Assembly (NCBI RefSeq): GCF_001687475.2
Contig: NZ_CP031611.1
Location: forward strand, 930,001 to 994,000
DNA length: 64,000 nucleotides
From: Campylobacter hepaticus
GTDB taxonomy: Bacteria; Campylobacterota; Campylobacteria; Campylobacterales; Campylobacteraceae
Reading direction: 5' to 3'
Both the position numbers and the translations under genes were made by a program. Below, in pieces: positions 63,921 through 64,000 of this stretch; the stretch's first letter is position 1, and the number at the start of each line of letters is the position of its first letter. The notes beneath the pieces are model-generated. The model made no database searches, was not told the origin of the DNA, and saw only the letters and a list, made by a program, of their open reading frames with translations.

Positions 63921-64000
63921 TATTTTCCCTTACGTTTAAAATTTTTATAAAGCTTATATATTTTATAAGGTAATAAAAAATAAGCCCCTCTGTATCTTTG
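63920..64000 (-). CDS. C-terminal end of an upstream capsule CDS (partial)
   Basis: The last 26 codons of a minus-strand gene cut by the window edge: RYRGAYFLLPYKIYKLYK then a basic tail ending in TAA at 63920-63922, overlapping the epimerase ATG by 1 bp. The basic/aromatic tail is common at the end of capsule glycosyltransferases, but identity cannot be set. Confidence 0.6.
   Translation of the reverse strand, partial: QRYRGAYFLLPYKIYKLYKNFKRKGK

Overview
The window is AT-rich, densely coded epsilonproteobacterial DNA. Gene content and order (glmS, mqnE, selAB, fldA, katA, feoAB, fabI-tpiA-pgk-gapA, nadD, fliL, a P450, kpsS/kpsC, heptose genes) match the Cj1366c-Cj1430c part of Campylobacter jejuni as I know it from NCTC 11168. 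The capsule part carries a different cassette from that strain. Locus numbers quoted are from memory of gene order, not from a search.

Positions 1-35855 are mostly conserved chromosome. They hold the 5' end of glmS, a degenerate GlnD-like protein, menaquinone (futalosine) and purine-salvage genes, an Mla-like lipid-transport operon with an MMPL transporter, rdgB, the CmeG efflux pump, an Fe-S protein next to selA/selB, flavodoxin, catalase with its ankyrin partner, the regulator HeuR facing a RidA-MetC-lyase group, feoAB, an orphan [NiFe]-hydrogenase small subunit, fabI plus lower glycolysis, nadD-rsfS, a phosphohexomutase, fliL and acpS.

Positions 35857-42060 hold a minus-strand block of a membrane protein, a cytochrome P450 and a membrane alpha/beta-hydrolase, then kpsS and kpsC, the Kdo-linker transferases of the capsule. 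kpsC contains a 50-bp perfect direct repeat.

Positions 42070-49679 are the most striking part. Where NCTC 11168 has its O-methyl phosphoramidate (MeOPN) genes, this strain encodes a PEP mutase fused to a cytidylyltransferase, a phosphonopyruvate decarboxylase and an iron-type alcohol dehydrogenase. That is a complete predicted route to 2-hydroxyethylphosphonate (HEP) and CMP-HEP. It is followed by the CysC-like kinase, two methyltransferases and a MeOPN-transferase-family protein (DUF2972-like) that normally serve MeOPN. The prediction is a capsule carrying a C-P-bonded substituent in place of MeOPN.

Positions 49777-57113 hold a glycosyltransferase-like gene and an unfamiliar module: four nucleotidyltransferase-like proteins (one fused to an APH/choline-kinase-like domain), two HAD phosphatases, a cupin, an NTF2-like protein and a GDPD-like phosphodiesterase. 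Its product is unknown.

Positions 57208-64000 hold a sugar C-methyltransferase and the GDP-heptose genes hddC, a gmhA remnant, hddA, a Cj1427-like dehydrogenase, a GDP-heptose 4,6-dehydratase, a reductase, a C3/C5 epimerase, and the tail of one more CDS.

Six G9/G10 tracts lie inside capsule genes. As read here, one methyltransferase and the phosphonate-transferase candidate are ON. The GDPD, the C-methyltransferase and the 4,6-dehydratase are OFF, and the glycosyltransferase-like protein has an alternative C-terminus. A 13-bp hairpin joins the dehydratase stop codon to the ribosome binding site of the next gene, so the phase switch may affect two genes.
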